A stretch of 64,000 bases of DNA, taken from positions 2,915,501 through 2,979,500 of the forward strand of contig NZ_JALJWP010000001.1 in assembly GCF_024169245.1 (NCBI RefSeq). The letters are read 5' to 3'. This document shows, piece after piece, positions 43,578 through 51,779 of the stretch. Numbering within the stretch: position 1 is the first letter of the stretch; each line of letters begins with the position of its first letter. The DNA comes from Pseudomonas koreensis (GTDB taxonomy: Bacteria; Pseudomonadota; Gammaproteobacteria; Pseudomonadales; Pseudomonadaceae). The notes under the pieces are model-generated. The model made no database searches, was not told where the DNA came from, and saw only the letters and a list, made by a program, of their open reading frames with translations. Made by a program: the position numbers and the translations under genes.

Positions 43578-44918
43578 TCAGGGCTGGACGACGATACCTG
43601 GCACCAGCGGCAATTCCAGACTCGCCACAAACCCGCCCTGCGGATGATTGGCCAGCGTCAGCGTGCCGCCATGCCGTTCCGCCGCGCGTTTGGCAATCGC
43701 CAGTCCCAAGCCATGCCCGGCAGCCGTTTGCCCCGGCGCCCGATAGAATGGTTCGCCCAACTGACTCAGATGTTCCGCCTGCACGCCCGGCCCATGGTCG
43801 CGCACGCTGATGACAATCCGCTCGCCCTGCCGCGCAGCCTGCAATTCAATCGGCTGATCGCTCGGGTTGAAGCGCTGGGCGTTGCGCAGCAGATTATCCA
43901 CGGCGCGTTCGATCATCGTTGGCCAGCCTTTGAGATTCAGTTGTGGCTCAGCTTGCAGGCGCACGGTCTGTTCGGGGGAGCTGAGCTGCGCATCCTTTTG
44001 CAGTGTGGCGAGCAACGCATTCAGGTCCACTTCTTCAGCGCTGGCGTTGTCGGCATCGACTCGCGCCAGCACCAGAATTTCACTGATCAACGCCTCCAGC
44101 CGATCACATTCACGGGTCAGCCGTGGCCAGAGTTTTTCGCGCTCCTCAGGATTGGCCCGCTCGGCCAAAGCCAAGGCAATACGCAGGCGCGCCAGGGGTG
44201 AGCGCAGTTCATGGGAGACATCACGCAGCAACTGCCGCTGACTGCCGATCAGGCTTTGCAGACGCGCGCCCATGCGGTTGAAATCGGTGGCGAGTACGCC
44301 GAATTCATCACGACGGTTGGCCAGTTTCGCCAGACTGTTCTGCTGATAAGTGGTCTGCCCCAGATCATGCACCGCGCCGCGCAAGCGACTGAGCGGGCGG
44401 GTGATCGAGAAGGTCACGAGCAAACTGAACAGGGTCAGCACCACCAGTGCAATACCCAGCGCACTCAGCGGCCAGAGCAGGCTTTCGCGGTGCCAGGCGT
44501 CGAGTTCCGGGTGCGGGATGCGGTAGATGAACAGGTAGGTGTCACCGGTTTTTTCGCTGGTGATCTCGTCGGTCAGACGCCGCCACGGCAGACGGCGATC
44601 GTCGTTGTTCTGCCGCGCTTCGAACGCTGCGGCGCGACGCGGGAAGGTGCCACGCACCACCGGGTCGCCGGTTTCGTTGAGCACCTGAACGTCGATGTGA
44701 TACTGGCGTTTGCGTTGTTCAAGAATGTCCTGCGCCGCTTCTTCGCCCTGGGCCTCGTAGGTCTGCGTCCATTCTGCCGCCAGCGTGTTGAGGCCGGGAT
44801 GGCGGCTCAGGATCCACGCGTCCTGATTGAGCATGTGCCCAAGCAGGATCGACAGCCCGGCTACCAGAGCGATGGCCAGCCAGAAGCTCGCAAGAATCCG
44901 CCAGAACAGTGAACGCAC
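43578..44918 (-). CDS. CpxA-like sensor histidine kinase
   Basis: 446 residues from GTG 44918, which has a good SD (AGGAG) 7 nt away. First membrane helix (about 8-28), periplasmic loop (about 30-148), second helix (about 149-172), HAMP (about 173-225), H-box VSHELRSPLARLR with phospho-acceptor H236, N-box DNLLRNAQRFNP, and G1/G2 boxes (DHGPGV, GLGLAIAKR). A stress-sensing kinase of the CpxA/RstB group; the likely partner is the regulator at 45806-46483, with a Spy-like protein in between. A terminator and REP doublet separate it from the Spy gene, so it may be transcribed on its own. Confidence 0.9.
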   Translation of the reverse strand: MRSLFWRILASFWLAIALVAGLSILLGHMLNQDAWILSRHPGLNTLAAEWTQTYEAQGEEAAQDILEQRKRQYHIDVQVLNETGDPVVRGTFPRRAAAFEARQNNDDRRLPWRRLTDEITSEKTGDTYLFIYRIPHPELDAWHRESLLWPLSALGIALVVLTLFSLLVTFSITRPLSRLRGAVHDLGQTTYQQNSLAKLANRRDEFGVLATDFNRMGARLQSLIGSQRQLLRDVSHELRSPLARLRIALALAERANPEEREKLWPRLTRECDRLEALISEILVLARVDADNASAEEVDLNALLATLQKDAQLSSPEQTVRLQAEPQLNLKGWPTMIERAVDNLLRNAQRFNPSDQPIELQAARQGERIVISVRDHGPGVQAEHLSQLGEPFYRAPGQTAAGHGLGLAIAKRAAERHGGTLTLANHPQGGFVASLELPLVPGIVVQP

Positions 44919-44947
44919 AGAAACTCCTAAAACAAACACAATTGCAA

Positions 44948-45040
44948 CTGTAGGAGTGAGCCTGCTCGCGATAGCGGTGTGTCAGTCAATTGATGCTTTT
45001 CTGACACACCGCTATCGCGAGCAGGCTCACTTCTACAATT
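44948..45040. repeat. REP doublet, variant
   Basis: GTAGGAGTGAGCCTGCTCGC with inverse GCGAGCAGGCTCACTTCTAC, and inner TGTGTCAG/CTGACACA arms. Confidence 0.85.
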
Positions 45041-45055
45041 GGATCAGTGAAAACA

Positions 45056-45081
45056 GGCCCGACGAGGTGAGTCGTCGGGCC
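45056..45081 (-). terminator. Terminator after Spy-like gene
   Basis: GGCCCGACGA/TCGTCGGGCC 10-bp stem; on the - strand it is followed by TGTTTTC. Confidence 0.75.
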
Positions 45082-45094
45082 CTTGGTCAGCGCA

Positions 45095-45547
45095 TTATTG
45101 CGCCTTTTGTGCCTGCTGCGCTTTCCAGGCCTTGAACTCGGCCCATTCGGCGCGGCGTTCGGCGCGTTTTTTCTGGATCTCGTCGAACTGCTTCTGTTGC
45201 TCAGGTTTCAGCAGCGCGCGGACATCGGATTCGGCTTTCTTGTGGTTGGCCGCGATCTCGTCCTTCATGGCTTTCTGGTCGGCCGGCGAGAGTTTTTCCA
45301 GGTACTTGTCGACCACCTGCTTACGCTCATGCATCTGCTCGCCCATGATCTTGCGAATCTGCTCGCGCTGTTCGCGGGTCAGGTCGAGCTGACTGTACGG
45401 ACCTTTGCCGTGCATGCCGCCGTGCATCTGACCGCCGTGGCGCGGGCCATCCAGTGGACCACCGAGCGGACCGCCATCTTGCGGCATGGCCATGGCCACG
45501 GTTGGCAGAGCGGCAGCGAACATCAGAGCGATAAGAGTCTTGCGCAT
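45095..45547 (-). CDS. Spy/CpxP-like periplasmic LTxxQ protein
   Basis: 150 residues from ATG 45547 (SD AAGGAGA). Signal peptide (TLIALMFAAALPTVAMA). Gly/His/Met-rich linker (GGPLDGPRHGGQMHGGMHG) that might bind metal. LTxxQ motif LTREQ (56-60) and a second site LKPEQ (about 103-107) in a long charged helical region. By family knowledge a periplasmic chaperone or CpxP-type sensor of envelope stress. It sits between the response regulator and the kinase genes, which strengthens a Cpx-like assignment. Confidence 0.88.
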   Translation of the reverse strand: MRKTLIALMFAAALPTVAMAMPQDGGPLGGPLDGPRHGGQMHGGMHGKGPYSQLDLTREQREQIRKIMGEQMHERKQVVDKYLEKLSPADQKAMKDEIAANHKKAESDVRALLKPEQQKQFDEIQKKRAERRAEWAEFKAWKAQQAQKAQ

Positions 45548-45704
45548 GGTGTATCTCCTTGTCTCGTTCCCGGTACGTTCCGGATGAGTGCAGATTACGC
45601 AGATCAAGGTCAGCGGCGGTCAGCGCAGCGTAAAGCTTCGGTAAAGACGCTTCGTGCCCGGCCTTACACAAATGCTGTGCTGGAGCTGCAGAAGGCTGCG
45701 ATCT

Positions 45705-45763
45705 GATCGTTCCCACGCTCTGCGTGGGAATGCAGCCGAGGACGCTCTGCGTCCTACAGCCTG
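45705..45763. repeat. GATCGTTCCCACGC repeat, half unit
   Basis: GATCGTTCCCACGCTCTGCG then GGACGCTCTGCGTCC; an incomplete copy of the elements at 53081 and 59780. Confidence 0.7.
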
Positions 45764-45805
45764 AAGATCGCCGCCTTGGGCAGCTCGTACACGGAACAGA
45801 TGGTT

Positions 45806-46483
45806 TTATAGGCTGTAGTAGTAACCACGGCTACGCAGCGCAACGATGCGCGGGCGGCCGTCGGGGTGGGGGCCGATTTTCTTGCGCAGGTTGCTGACGT
45901 GCATGTCGAGGCTGCGGTCGTACAGGGTCAGCTTGCGGCCGAGGGCCAGTTGCGCCAGTTCCTGTTTGTCCAGCGGCTCGCCAGGTTGCTTGAGCAGGGC
46001 TTCGAGCAGGCGGCTCTCGGAGACGGTGAGGGTCAGTTCTTTTTCGTCGATACTGACCACCCCGCGCACCGGGCTGAAACTCAGGTCGCCCAGCTCAAGC
46101 TGCGTCGATACGGCGGCGGGATGGCTGCGGCGCAACACGGCGCGCAGGCGCGCGGTCAGCTCGCGGGGGTCGCAGGGTTTGGCCAGGTAATCGTCGGCGC
46201 CCAGTTCGAGGCCGAGGATGCGGTCCAGCGGTTCGCCGCGCGCCGAAAGCATCAGCACCGGCAGGTCCGCATGGTCGTTGCGCAATTGCTTGAGCAGTTC
46301 CAGACCGCTGCCGTCGGGCAGCATCACGTCCAGCACTACCGCCGCCGGGGCGGTTTCGGCCAACGCCTTGCGCGCGCTCTGGCCGTCGTGGCAGGCGCGC
46401 ACCTGGAAGCCTTCCTGGCTCAACCAGCTACTCAGGAGTTCGCACAACTCCTGGTCATCATCAATCAATAACAGCTCGCTCAT
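45806..46483 (-). CDS. CpxR-like OmpR-family response regulator
   Basis: 225 residues. Receiver domain with acidic D8-D9-D10, phospho-acceptor D52 (VVLDVMLPDG), T/S (MLSA) and K (AKPCDP). OmpR/PhoB winged helix (about 130-225) ending HVSNLRKKIGP...IVALRSRGYYY. Pairs by position and type with the kinase at 43578-44918. Starts 7 nt after the stop of the coiled-coil membrane protein, so co-transcribed with it. Confidence 0.92.
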   Translation of the reverse strand: MSELLLIDDDQELCELLSSWLSQEGFQVRACHDGQSARKALAETAPAAVVLDVMLPDGSGLELLKQLRNDHADLPVLMLSARGEPLDRILGLELGADDYLAKPCDPRELTARLRAVLRRSHPAAVSTQLELGDLSFSPVRGVVSIDEKELTLTVSESRLLEALLKQPGEPLDKQELAQLALGRKLTLYDRSLDMHVSNLRKKIGPHPDGRPRIVALRSRGYYYSL

Positions 46484-46490
46484 GACTCAC

Positions 46491-46901
46491 TCAATTTAGC
46501 CATTGCCGACGTTTTCGGCTTGCACCGCTGGCAAAGATACCGCAGAGCAGCGCCAATAGCGCTACCCCGGCGCCAGTGACGAACCACTGCTGTTGATCGG
46601 TCAGCAAACGCGGCAACGGGCTGGCCTGGGCTTCCTTGAGTTGCAGCTTCAGACGCTGGTTCTCCTGGCGCAACCGGGCGAGCTGGGCGCTTTCGCGGGT
46701 GTTGTCGGCGTTCTGCAGTTGTTTGTTCAGTTCTTCGCGCTGCTGTTCACTGGCCTTGAGCCGCTGTTGCAGCTCGGTGATCTGGCTGCCGGCGCTCAAT
46801 GACAATGGCGTGGAGCTGCCGCTTTCGGTGGTTTCCTCACCATGGGCGGGGGCCATGATCGACAACGTGAGCAACATCAGACACAACGGACCCTTGCGCA
46901 T
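46491..46901 (-). CDS. Exported coiled-coil protein with C-terminal membrane helix
   Basis: 136 residues from ATG 46901. Signal peptide (LCLMLLTLSIMAPAHG), Ser-rich spacer, Leu/Gln-rich coiled coil (about 38-95; ITELQQRLKASEQQREELNK), then a membrane helix (WFVTGAGVALLALLCGIFASG) and a basic tail. The build resembles YgiM/TIGR04211-type envelope proteins but the N-terminal SH3 domain is missing. It sits directly upstream of the CpxR-like regulator, so a link to envelope-stress signalling is inferred. Function unknown. Confidence 0.78.
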   Translation of the reverse strand: MRKGPLCLMLLTLSIMAPAHGEETTESGSSTPLSLSAGSQITELQQRLKASEQQREELNKQLQNADNTRESAQLARLRQENQRLKLQLKEAQASPLPRLLTDQQQWFVTGAGVALLALLCGIFASGASRKRRQWLN

Positions 46902-46973
46902 CGCGACACCTGTTTCCAAATGGATATTGGGCAGGTTGTCGGCAGGCAAACGAGAATAATGAGCGATTGAGAG

Positions 46974-47000
46974 CGCGATGAACCGCGAAGGTTCATCGCG
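46974..47000 (-). terminator. Hairpin after yciI
   Basis: Perfect 11-bp stem CGCGATGAACC/GGTTCATCGCG with a GCGAA loop, 10 nt past the yciI stop; no clear T-run. Confidence 0.6.
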
Positions 47001-47009
47001 TGGAAGGAC

Positions 47010-47309
47010 TTAAGGCAGGACTTGCTTGAACGGCTTGACGATCACGTTGGCATAAACGCCAGCGGCGATGTACGGATCGGCGTCGGCCCAGGCCTGGGCG
47101 GCGCTCAGGGAATCGAACTCGGCGACGATCAGGCTGCCGGTGAAACCCGCTGCGCCAGGATCATTGCTGTCGACCGCCGGGTGCGGGCCGGCCAGCACGA
47201 TGCGGCCTTCGCCCTTGAGCGCTTGCAGGCGTTCCAGATGGGCAGGGCGCGCGGACAGGCGGGCTTCGAGCGAGTTGGCAACGTCGGTGGCAATGATGGC
47301 GTAGAGCAT
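47010..47309 (-). CDS. yciI: YciI-family protein
   Basis: 99 residues from ATG 47309. Ferredoxin-like dimeric alpha/beta fold of the YciI family with the conserved His-Asp pair pattern (H23; GP..A.DSND..GFTGSL). It starts 1 nt after the yciB stop (TGACATG), so translationally coupled. The catalytic role of the family is not settled. Confidence 0.9.
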   Translation of the reverse strand: MLYAIIATDVANSLEARLSARPAHLERLQALKGEGRIVLAGPHPAVDSNDPGAAGFTGSLIVAEFDSLSAAQAWADADPYIAAGVYANVIVKPFKQVLP

Positions 47310-47310
47310 G

Positions 47311-47907
47311 TCAGTCCTCGGTTTTTGGCGTTGTGGTATCGGTGTCATGCAAGTGGCGCGACAGGTAGATGCCCTGTGCGACCAGGAACAGCACGGTCAT
47401 GCCCAGGCTGCCGAACACCTTGAAGTCGACCCAGATCCTCTGGAAGGTGAAAGCGACGAACAGGTTGGCGGCGCCGCAAAACAGGAAGAAGCCGATCCAG
47501 GCGATGTTCAGGCGCGTCCAGACCGGGTCCGGCAGGGCCAGCGCGTGGCCCATGATGCGTTTGATCAACAGGCGATCACCGATGAAGTGACTGCCGATGA
47601 AGGCCGCAGCGAACAGCCAGTTGACCACTGGCGCTTTCCATTTCAGGAAGGTTTCGCTGTGGAAGGCCAGCGTCAGGCTGCCGAATACCAGGCAGGCGAT
47701 CAGCGTCAGCCATTGGCTCTTTTCCAGCTTGCGCTGTTTGATGAACAGCGCGCCATACACCACCAGCGAGCTGATGATCAGCATCGCCGTGGCGCTGTAG
47801 ATACCGCCTACAGTCACTTGCTGGCCGGCGATGTCGACGACCCGTGGATCAAGTTTGTAAACGATGAAGAACAGCAGAAGCGGGATGAAATCGATGAATT
47901 GTTTCAC
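47311..47907 (-). CDS. yciB: Inner-membrane septation protein A (YciB/IspZ)
   Basis: 198 residues from GTG 47907 ([14 protein letters not shown]). Six hydrophobic segments and the family signature W..WK..V.NW.F...F, here [20 protein letters not shown], with LIKRIMGH and N.AW. Inner-membrane protein linked to septation and envelope biosynthesis in enterics. First gene of an operon with yciI. Divergent from rnm with 87 nt between starts. Confidence 0.92.
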   Translation of the reverse strand: MKQFIDFIPLLLFFIVYKLDPRVVDIAGQQVTVGGIYSATAMLIISSLVVYGALFIKQRKLEKSQWLTLIACLVFGSLTLAFHSETFLKWKAPVVNWLFAAAFIGSHFIGDRLLIKRIMGHALALPDPVWTRLNIAWIGFFLFCGAANLFVAFTFQRIWVDFKVFGSLGMTVLFLVAQGIYLSRHLHDTDTTTPKTED

Positions 47908-47994
47908 AGTGAGAGCCAGAAGCTGGATGTGGCGGCATAATAACAAACATATGGGCGCGCGATAGCGCCAGCTGATTTGAGGTTACAACTCCCC

Positions 47995-48858
47995 GTGAAT
48001 GTTGATTTGCACTGCCACAGCACGGCCTCCGACGGCGCCCTGGCGCCCGCGGTTCTGGTTGCGCGTGCGTTCGAGAACGGCGTGCGGGTCCTGGCGTTGA
48101 CCGACCACGACACCCTCGAAGGCCTCGCCGAAGCGCGTACGGCGGCGACCGCGTTGGGCATGCAACTGGTCAACGGCGTCGAATTGTCCTGCACTTGGGG
48201 CGGGGCAACCATTCATGTGCTCGGCTACGGTTTCGACGTCAACGCCGCACCATTGGTCGAAGCGATCGCGAAATTGCACGATGGCCGCTGGCTGCGGTCG
48301 GAAGAAATAAGCCGCAAACTCGCTCTCAAGGGCATGCCCGGTGCCCTCGACGGCGCCCGGCAGGTCCAGCAGGAACTGGGCGACAGCGGCAACGCGCCGG
48401 CCCGGCCGCATTTTGCCGACTGGATGGTGCGTGAAGGGTATGTAAAGGATCGCGCCGAGGCGTTTCGCAAATGGCTCGGTGCCGGCAAGCTCGGCGACGT
48501 CAAGCTGCACTGGCCGACCCTGGAAGACACCGTCGGCACCCTGCGCGCCGCCGGTGCCTGGGTCAGCCTGGCGCATCCCTGGCACTACGATTTCACCCGC
48601 AGCAAACGCCGAAAGCTGATTGCCGACTATATTCAAGCAGGCGGGCATGCGATCGAGGTGGTCAATGGCCATCAGCCCGCGGAACAGGTCGGCAGCCTGG
48701 CAATCCTTGCCCGCGAGTTCGGTCTGCTGGTCAGCGCCGGCAGTGACTTCCATGGCCCTGGCGGCTGGTCCGAGATCGGCCAGTACCGGCCGGTTCCCGA
48801 GGACCTTCCACCCCTGTGGTGTCGGTTCAAACATGACACAGATATTGCCGCCGTCTGA
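47995..48858 (+). CDS. rnm: PHP-domain 5'-3' exoribonuclease / nucleoside-bisphosphate phosphatase (RNase AM)
   Basis: 287 residues from GTG 47995 (VNVDLHCHSTASDG), 11 nt after GAGGT. PHP metal ligands in order: HCH (7-9), DHD (about 36-38; LTDHDT), E (VELSC), H (IHVLGY), H..H (LAHPWHY) and SDFH (about 257). Full family length (YciV/TrpH). By family knowledge it hydrolyses 3',5'-bisphosphonucleotides and trims 5' ends of RNA. Followed 13 nt later by yciO, so probably one operon with yciO-scpA-scpB. Confidence 0.9.
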   Translation: MNVDLHCHSTASDGALAPAVLVARAFENGVRVLALTDHDTLEGLAEARTAATALGMQLVNGVELSCTWGGATIHVLGYGFDVNAAPLVEAIAKLHDGRWLRSEEISRKLALKGMPGALDGARQVQQELGDSGNAPARPHFADWMVREGYVKDRAEAFRKWLGAGKLGDVKLHWPTLEDTVGTLRAAGAWVSLAHPWHYDFTRSKRRKLIADYIQAGGHAIEVVNGHQPAEQVGSLAILAREFGLLVSAGSDFHGPGGWSEIGQYRPVPEDLPPLWCRFKHDTDIAAV

Positions 48859-48871
48859 ACAGGTAGAGAAT

Positions 48872-49501
48872 GTGAGTCAATTTTTCCAGATCCATCCGGA
48901 AAACCCGCAAGCGCGCCTGATCAAACAGGCAGTCGAGATCATCCGCAAGGGCGGGGTGGTGATTTATCCTACGGACTCGTCCTACGCCATCGGTTGCCAG
49001 ATCGGCGACAAGACCGCCATCGAGCGGGTGCGACGTCTGCGCCAGCTCGATGAAAAGCACAATTTCGCGCTGATCTGCAGCGACCTGTCGCAACTGGGCA
49101 ACTACGCCAAGATCGACACCGGCACCTTCCGCATTCTCAAGGCGCATCTGCCGGGGCCTTACACGTTTATTCTCAACGCTACCCGCGAAGTACCGCGCCT
49201 GTTGCTGCATCCGAAGAAACGCACCATCGGCCTGCGCGTGCCCAGCCATCCGATCGCGCTGGCGCTGCTGGCCGAACTCGGCGAGCCACTGATGAGCGTG
49301 ACGCTGATCATGCCTGGTGACGAAGATCCGTTGACCGATCCGTACGAAATGCGCCAGTTGCTCGAGCACCAGGTCGATCTGATCATCGATGGCGGTTTCG
49401 GCGGCATCAAAGCCTCGACGGTGATTGACCTGACCGGCGACGACCCGGAAGTGGTCCGCGTCGGTTGCGGCGATCCGACGCCGTTCATGGTCGAGGCCTG
49501 A
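48872..49501 (+). CDS. yciO: YciO-family (Sua5/YrdC-like) protein
   Basis: 209 residues from GTG 48872 (VSQFFQIHPENPQ; SD AGGTAGAG). YrdC fold: KGGVVIYPTDSSYAIGCQ (about 26-43), then K..NFALICSDLSQL and KKRTIGLRVPSHPIALALL. Belongs to the YciO branch rather than TsaC, judged by KRTIGLRVP and the length. Binding of nucleotides and RNA is expected; threonylcarbamoylation is uncertain. The stop is directly adjacent to the scpA start. Confidence 0.9.
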   Translation: MSQFFQIHPENPQARLIKQAVEIIRKGGVVIYPTDSSYAIGCQIGDKTAIERVRRLRQLDEKHNFALICSDLSQLGNYAKIDTGTFRILKAHLPGPYTFILNATREVPRLLLHPKKRTIGLRVPSHPIALALLAELGEPLMSVTLIMPGDEDPLTDPYEMRQLLEHQVDLIIDGGFGGIKASTVIDLTGDDPEVVRVGCGDPTPFMVEA

Positions 49502-50323
49502 ATGTCCGCAGTGGAAACCGTGGTCGATCCCCAGGCCGGCGCCCAGCAGGAACTGCCATTTGCCATGGTCTATGGCCAGGCAGTCATGGAGATGCCGCTG
49601 GACCTGTACATCCCGCCGGATGCGCTGGAAGTCTTCCTTGAAGCCTTCGAAGGTCCGCTCGACCTGCTGCTGTACCTGATCCGCAAACAGAACATCAATA
49701 TCCTCGACATCCCGGTGGCGGAAATCACCCGCCAGTACATGGGCTACGTCGAGTTGATGCAATCGGTGCGGCTGGAGCTGGCCGCCGAGTATCTGGTGAT
49801 GGCGGCGATGCTCGCCGAGATCAAATCGCGCATGCTCCTGCCCCGGGCGGAAACCGTCGAAGATGAAGAAGACGACCCGCGCGCCGAACTGATCCGCCGC
49901 TTGCAGGAATACGAGCGCTTCAAGGCTGCCGCCGAAGGCATCGACGGCTTGAGCCGGGTCGGTCGCGATGTGATCGTGCCCAAGCTCGATGCCCCGGAAG
50001 CGCGGGCACGCAAGCTGTTGCCCGATGTCGCGCTGGAAGAAATCCTGATGTGCATGGCCGAAGTGCTGCGCCGTGGCGACATGTTCGAAAGCCACCAGGT
50101 CAGCCGCGAGGCGCTGTCCACCCGCGAGCGCATGAGCGATGTGCTGGAACGGCTCAAGGGCGGCGGCTTCGTGCCGTTTGTCGAGCTGTTCACCGCCGAA
50201 GAGGGGCGCCTGGGTGTGGTGGTGACCTTTATGGCGATCCTTGAACTGGTCAAGGAATCCTTGGTCGAGCTGGTGCAGAATGAGCCGTTCGCCGCGATCC
50301 ACGTGCGAGCCCGAGCCGAATAA
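49502..50323 (+). CDS. scpA: Segregation and condensation protein A
   Basis: 273 residues; the start abuts the yciO stop. ScpA/kleisin N-terminus AFEGPLDLLLYLIRKQNINI.DIPVAEIT.QYM (about 43-78), middle acidic linker (EDEEDDPRAELIRRLQEYE), and a C-terminal winged-helix region (VPFVELF.AEEGRLGVVVTFMAILEL). A ~40-residue N-terminal extension precedes the core. Forms the kleisin bridge of SMC-ScpAB with the ScpB encoded next. Confidence 0.94.
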   Translation: MSAVETVVDPQAGAQQELPFAMVYGQAVMEMPLDLYIPPDALEVFLEAFEGPLDLLLYLIRKQNINILDIPVAEITRQYMGYVELMQSVRLELAAEYLVMAAMLAEIKSRMLLPRAETVEDEEDDPRAELIRRLQEYERFKAAAEGIDGLSRVGRDVIVPKLDAPEARARKLLPDVALEEILMCMAEVLRRGDMFESHQVSREALSTRERMSDVLERLKGGGFVPFVELFTAEEGRLGVVVTFMAILELVKESLVELVQNEPFAAIHVRARAE

Positions 50324-50334
50324 CGAGTCCATAC

Positions 50335-51300
50335 ATGAACCTGACTGAACCCCGCGAGCTGGCGCCCCTGCTTGAAGCCTTTCTGTTGGCCTCGGGAAAG
50401 CCGCAATCCCTCGAGCGCCTGTTTGAACTGTTCGAAGAAGGCGAGCGGCCGGAGCCGGCGGTCTTCAAGAAAGCCCTGACCCTGCTCGGCAAGTCCTGCG
50501 AGGGTCGCGCGTTCGAGCTCAAGGAAGTCTCGTCAGGCTATCGTTTGCAGATCCGCGAGAAGTTTTCGCCGTGGGTCGGCCGACTCTGGGAGGAGCGCCC
50601 ACAGCGCTATTCCCGCGCCTTGCTGGAAACCATCGCGCTGATCGCCTATCGCCAACCGATCACCCGTGGCGAGATCGAAGACGTGCGTGGCGTCGCGGTC
50701 AACAGCAACATCGTCAAGACCTTGCTCGAGCGTGAGTGGATTCGCGTCGTCGGCTACCGCGACGTGCCGGGCAAACCGGCGATGTTCGCCACGACCAAGG
50801 CGTTTCTCGATCACTTCAACCTGAAAAACCTCGAAGACCTGCCGCCGCTGGCCGAATTGCGCGAAATGGAAGCCGAACCGGTGCTCGACTTCGACGACTC
50901 GCCGGTGCCGCAGAGTCTGCAGGAACTGGCCGACGCCAGCACCGAGCCGGAGGAGGAAAAGGAAGAAACCAGTTTCCATTCGTTGTTGCTGGAGCTGGAC
51001 AGCATGGAGGAGGGGATCAAGACCGACTTCGACGACTTGCTGCGTGATGCGGTGGATGGCGAAGCGCCGGTGTCTGAGCCTGAGATCATCGAGCCGGTTG
51101 TCGAAGTTGAAGTTGAACTTGAAGCCGCGCCCGACGCCGAACCGGAAGAAGACATTCTAGGCGTCGCCGAAGCCCGGGAAAAACTCCTGGCCGCTGTCGC
51201 CGCCCTCGAACAGCCGGAAGTGGAACTCAGCGAAGAAGAAGCCGAAGCCCGCGCACTGGCCGAAGCCATCGAAGCCGAACGGCGCGAGTTCGACGATTGA
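50335..51300 (+). CDS. scpB: Segregation and condensation protein B
   Basis: 321 residues. Two winged helices (about 8-170) with the signature ETIALIAYRQPITRGEIEDVRG and GR..VPGKPA-like (YRDVPGKPAMFATTKAFLDHF). A ~130-residue Glu/Asp-rich C-terminal tail (EEEKEETSFHS, VEVEVELEAAPDAEPEED) goes beyond the usual ScpB core. Partner of ScpA, 11 nt upstream; same operon. Confidence 0.94.
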   Translation: MNLTEPRELAPLLEAFLLASGKPQSLERLFELFEEGERPEPAVFKKALTLLGKSCEGRAFELKEVSSGYRLQIREKFSPWVGRLWEERPQRYSRALLETIALIAYRQPITRGEIEDVRGVAVNSNIVKTLLEREWIRVVGYRDVPGKPAMFATTKAFLDHFNLKNLEDLPPLAELREMEAEPVLDFDDSPVPQSLQELADASTEPEEEKEETSFHSLLLELDSMEEGIKTDFDDLLRDAVDGEAPVSEPEIIEPVVEVEVELEAAPDAEPEEDILGVAEAREKLLAAVAALEQPEVELSEEEAEARALAEAIEAERREFDD

Positions 51301-51324
51301 GGCCTATTGAGAAACCAGTGGAGA

Positions 51325-51420
51325 CCCTTGTGGGAGCGAGCCTGCTCGCGAAGGCGGTGTGTCGGATACATCAATACTGAATGACACTGCGCCTTCGCGA
51401 GCAGGCTCGCTCCCACAGGG
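51325..51420. repeat. REP doublet (inverted pair)
   Basis: CTTGTGGGAGCGAGCCTGCT and inverse GAGCAGGCTCGCTCCCACAG; between scpB and the DUF1289 gene. Confidence 0.88.
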
Positions 51421-51444
51421 TGAAATGTCGTTCTGGAGATTGCG

Positions 51445-51636
51445 ATGAGCTCAACCAAAGACCCCTGCATCAGCCTCTGCAAATTCTCCGACGACATCTG
51501 CCTCGGCTGTGGCCGCAGCAAACGCGAGATCAAGGCCTGGAAAAAGCTCGACAAGGACGACAAGCGCACCGTGCTGGCTGAAGCCGCGCTGCGTCTGATC
51601 AAACTCGGCGGTGCCGGTCGGCGGAAAAAGAAATAA
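51445..51636 (+). CDS. DUF1289 small Cys-rich protein
   Basis: 63 residues, ATG after SD GGAGA. Four Cys at positions 8, 12, 19 and 22 (CISLCKFSDDICLGCGR) as in all DUF1289 proteins, suggesting a metal or Fe-S site; then W.K....K......A..RL and a basic tail GRRKKK. Role unknown. Sits between scpB and rluB. Confidence 0.92.
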   Translation: MSSTKDPCISLCKFSDDICLGCGRSKREIKAWKKLDKDDKRTVLAEAALRLIKLGGAGRRKKK

Positions 51637-51779
51637 CCTCGACGTGATCGACTAGTCTCTGATGCGCGACGGCGCACATCCGCGTATGATTCGCGACCCT
51701 TCGCCGATCCCTTCGGCCGAATACCCAGATTTCAATGCTTCAGGCGCCGCCTGAACAGACCACACCGGGAGGTGCCCAG

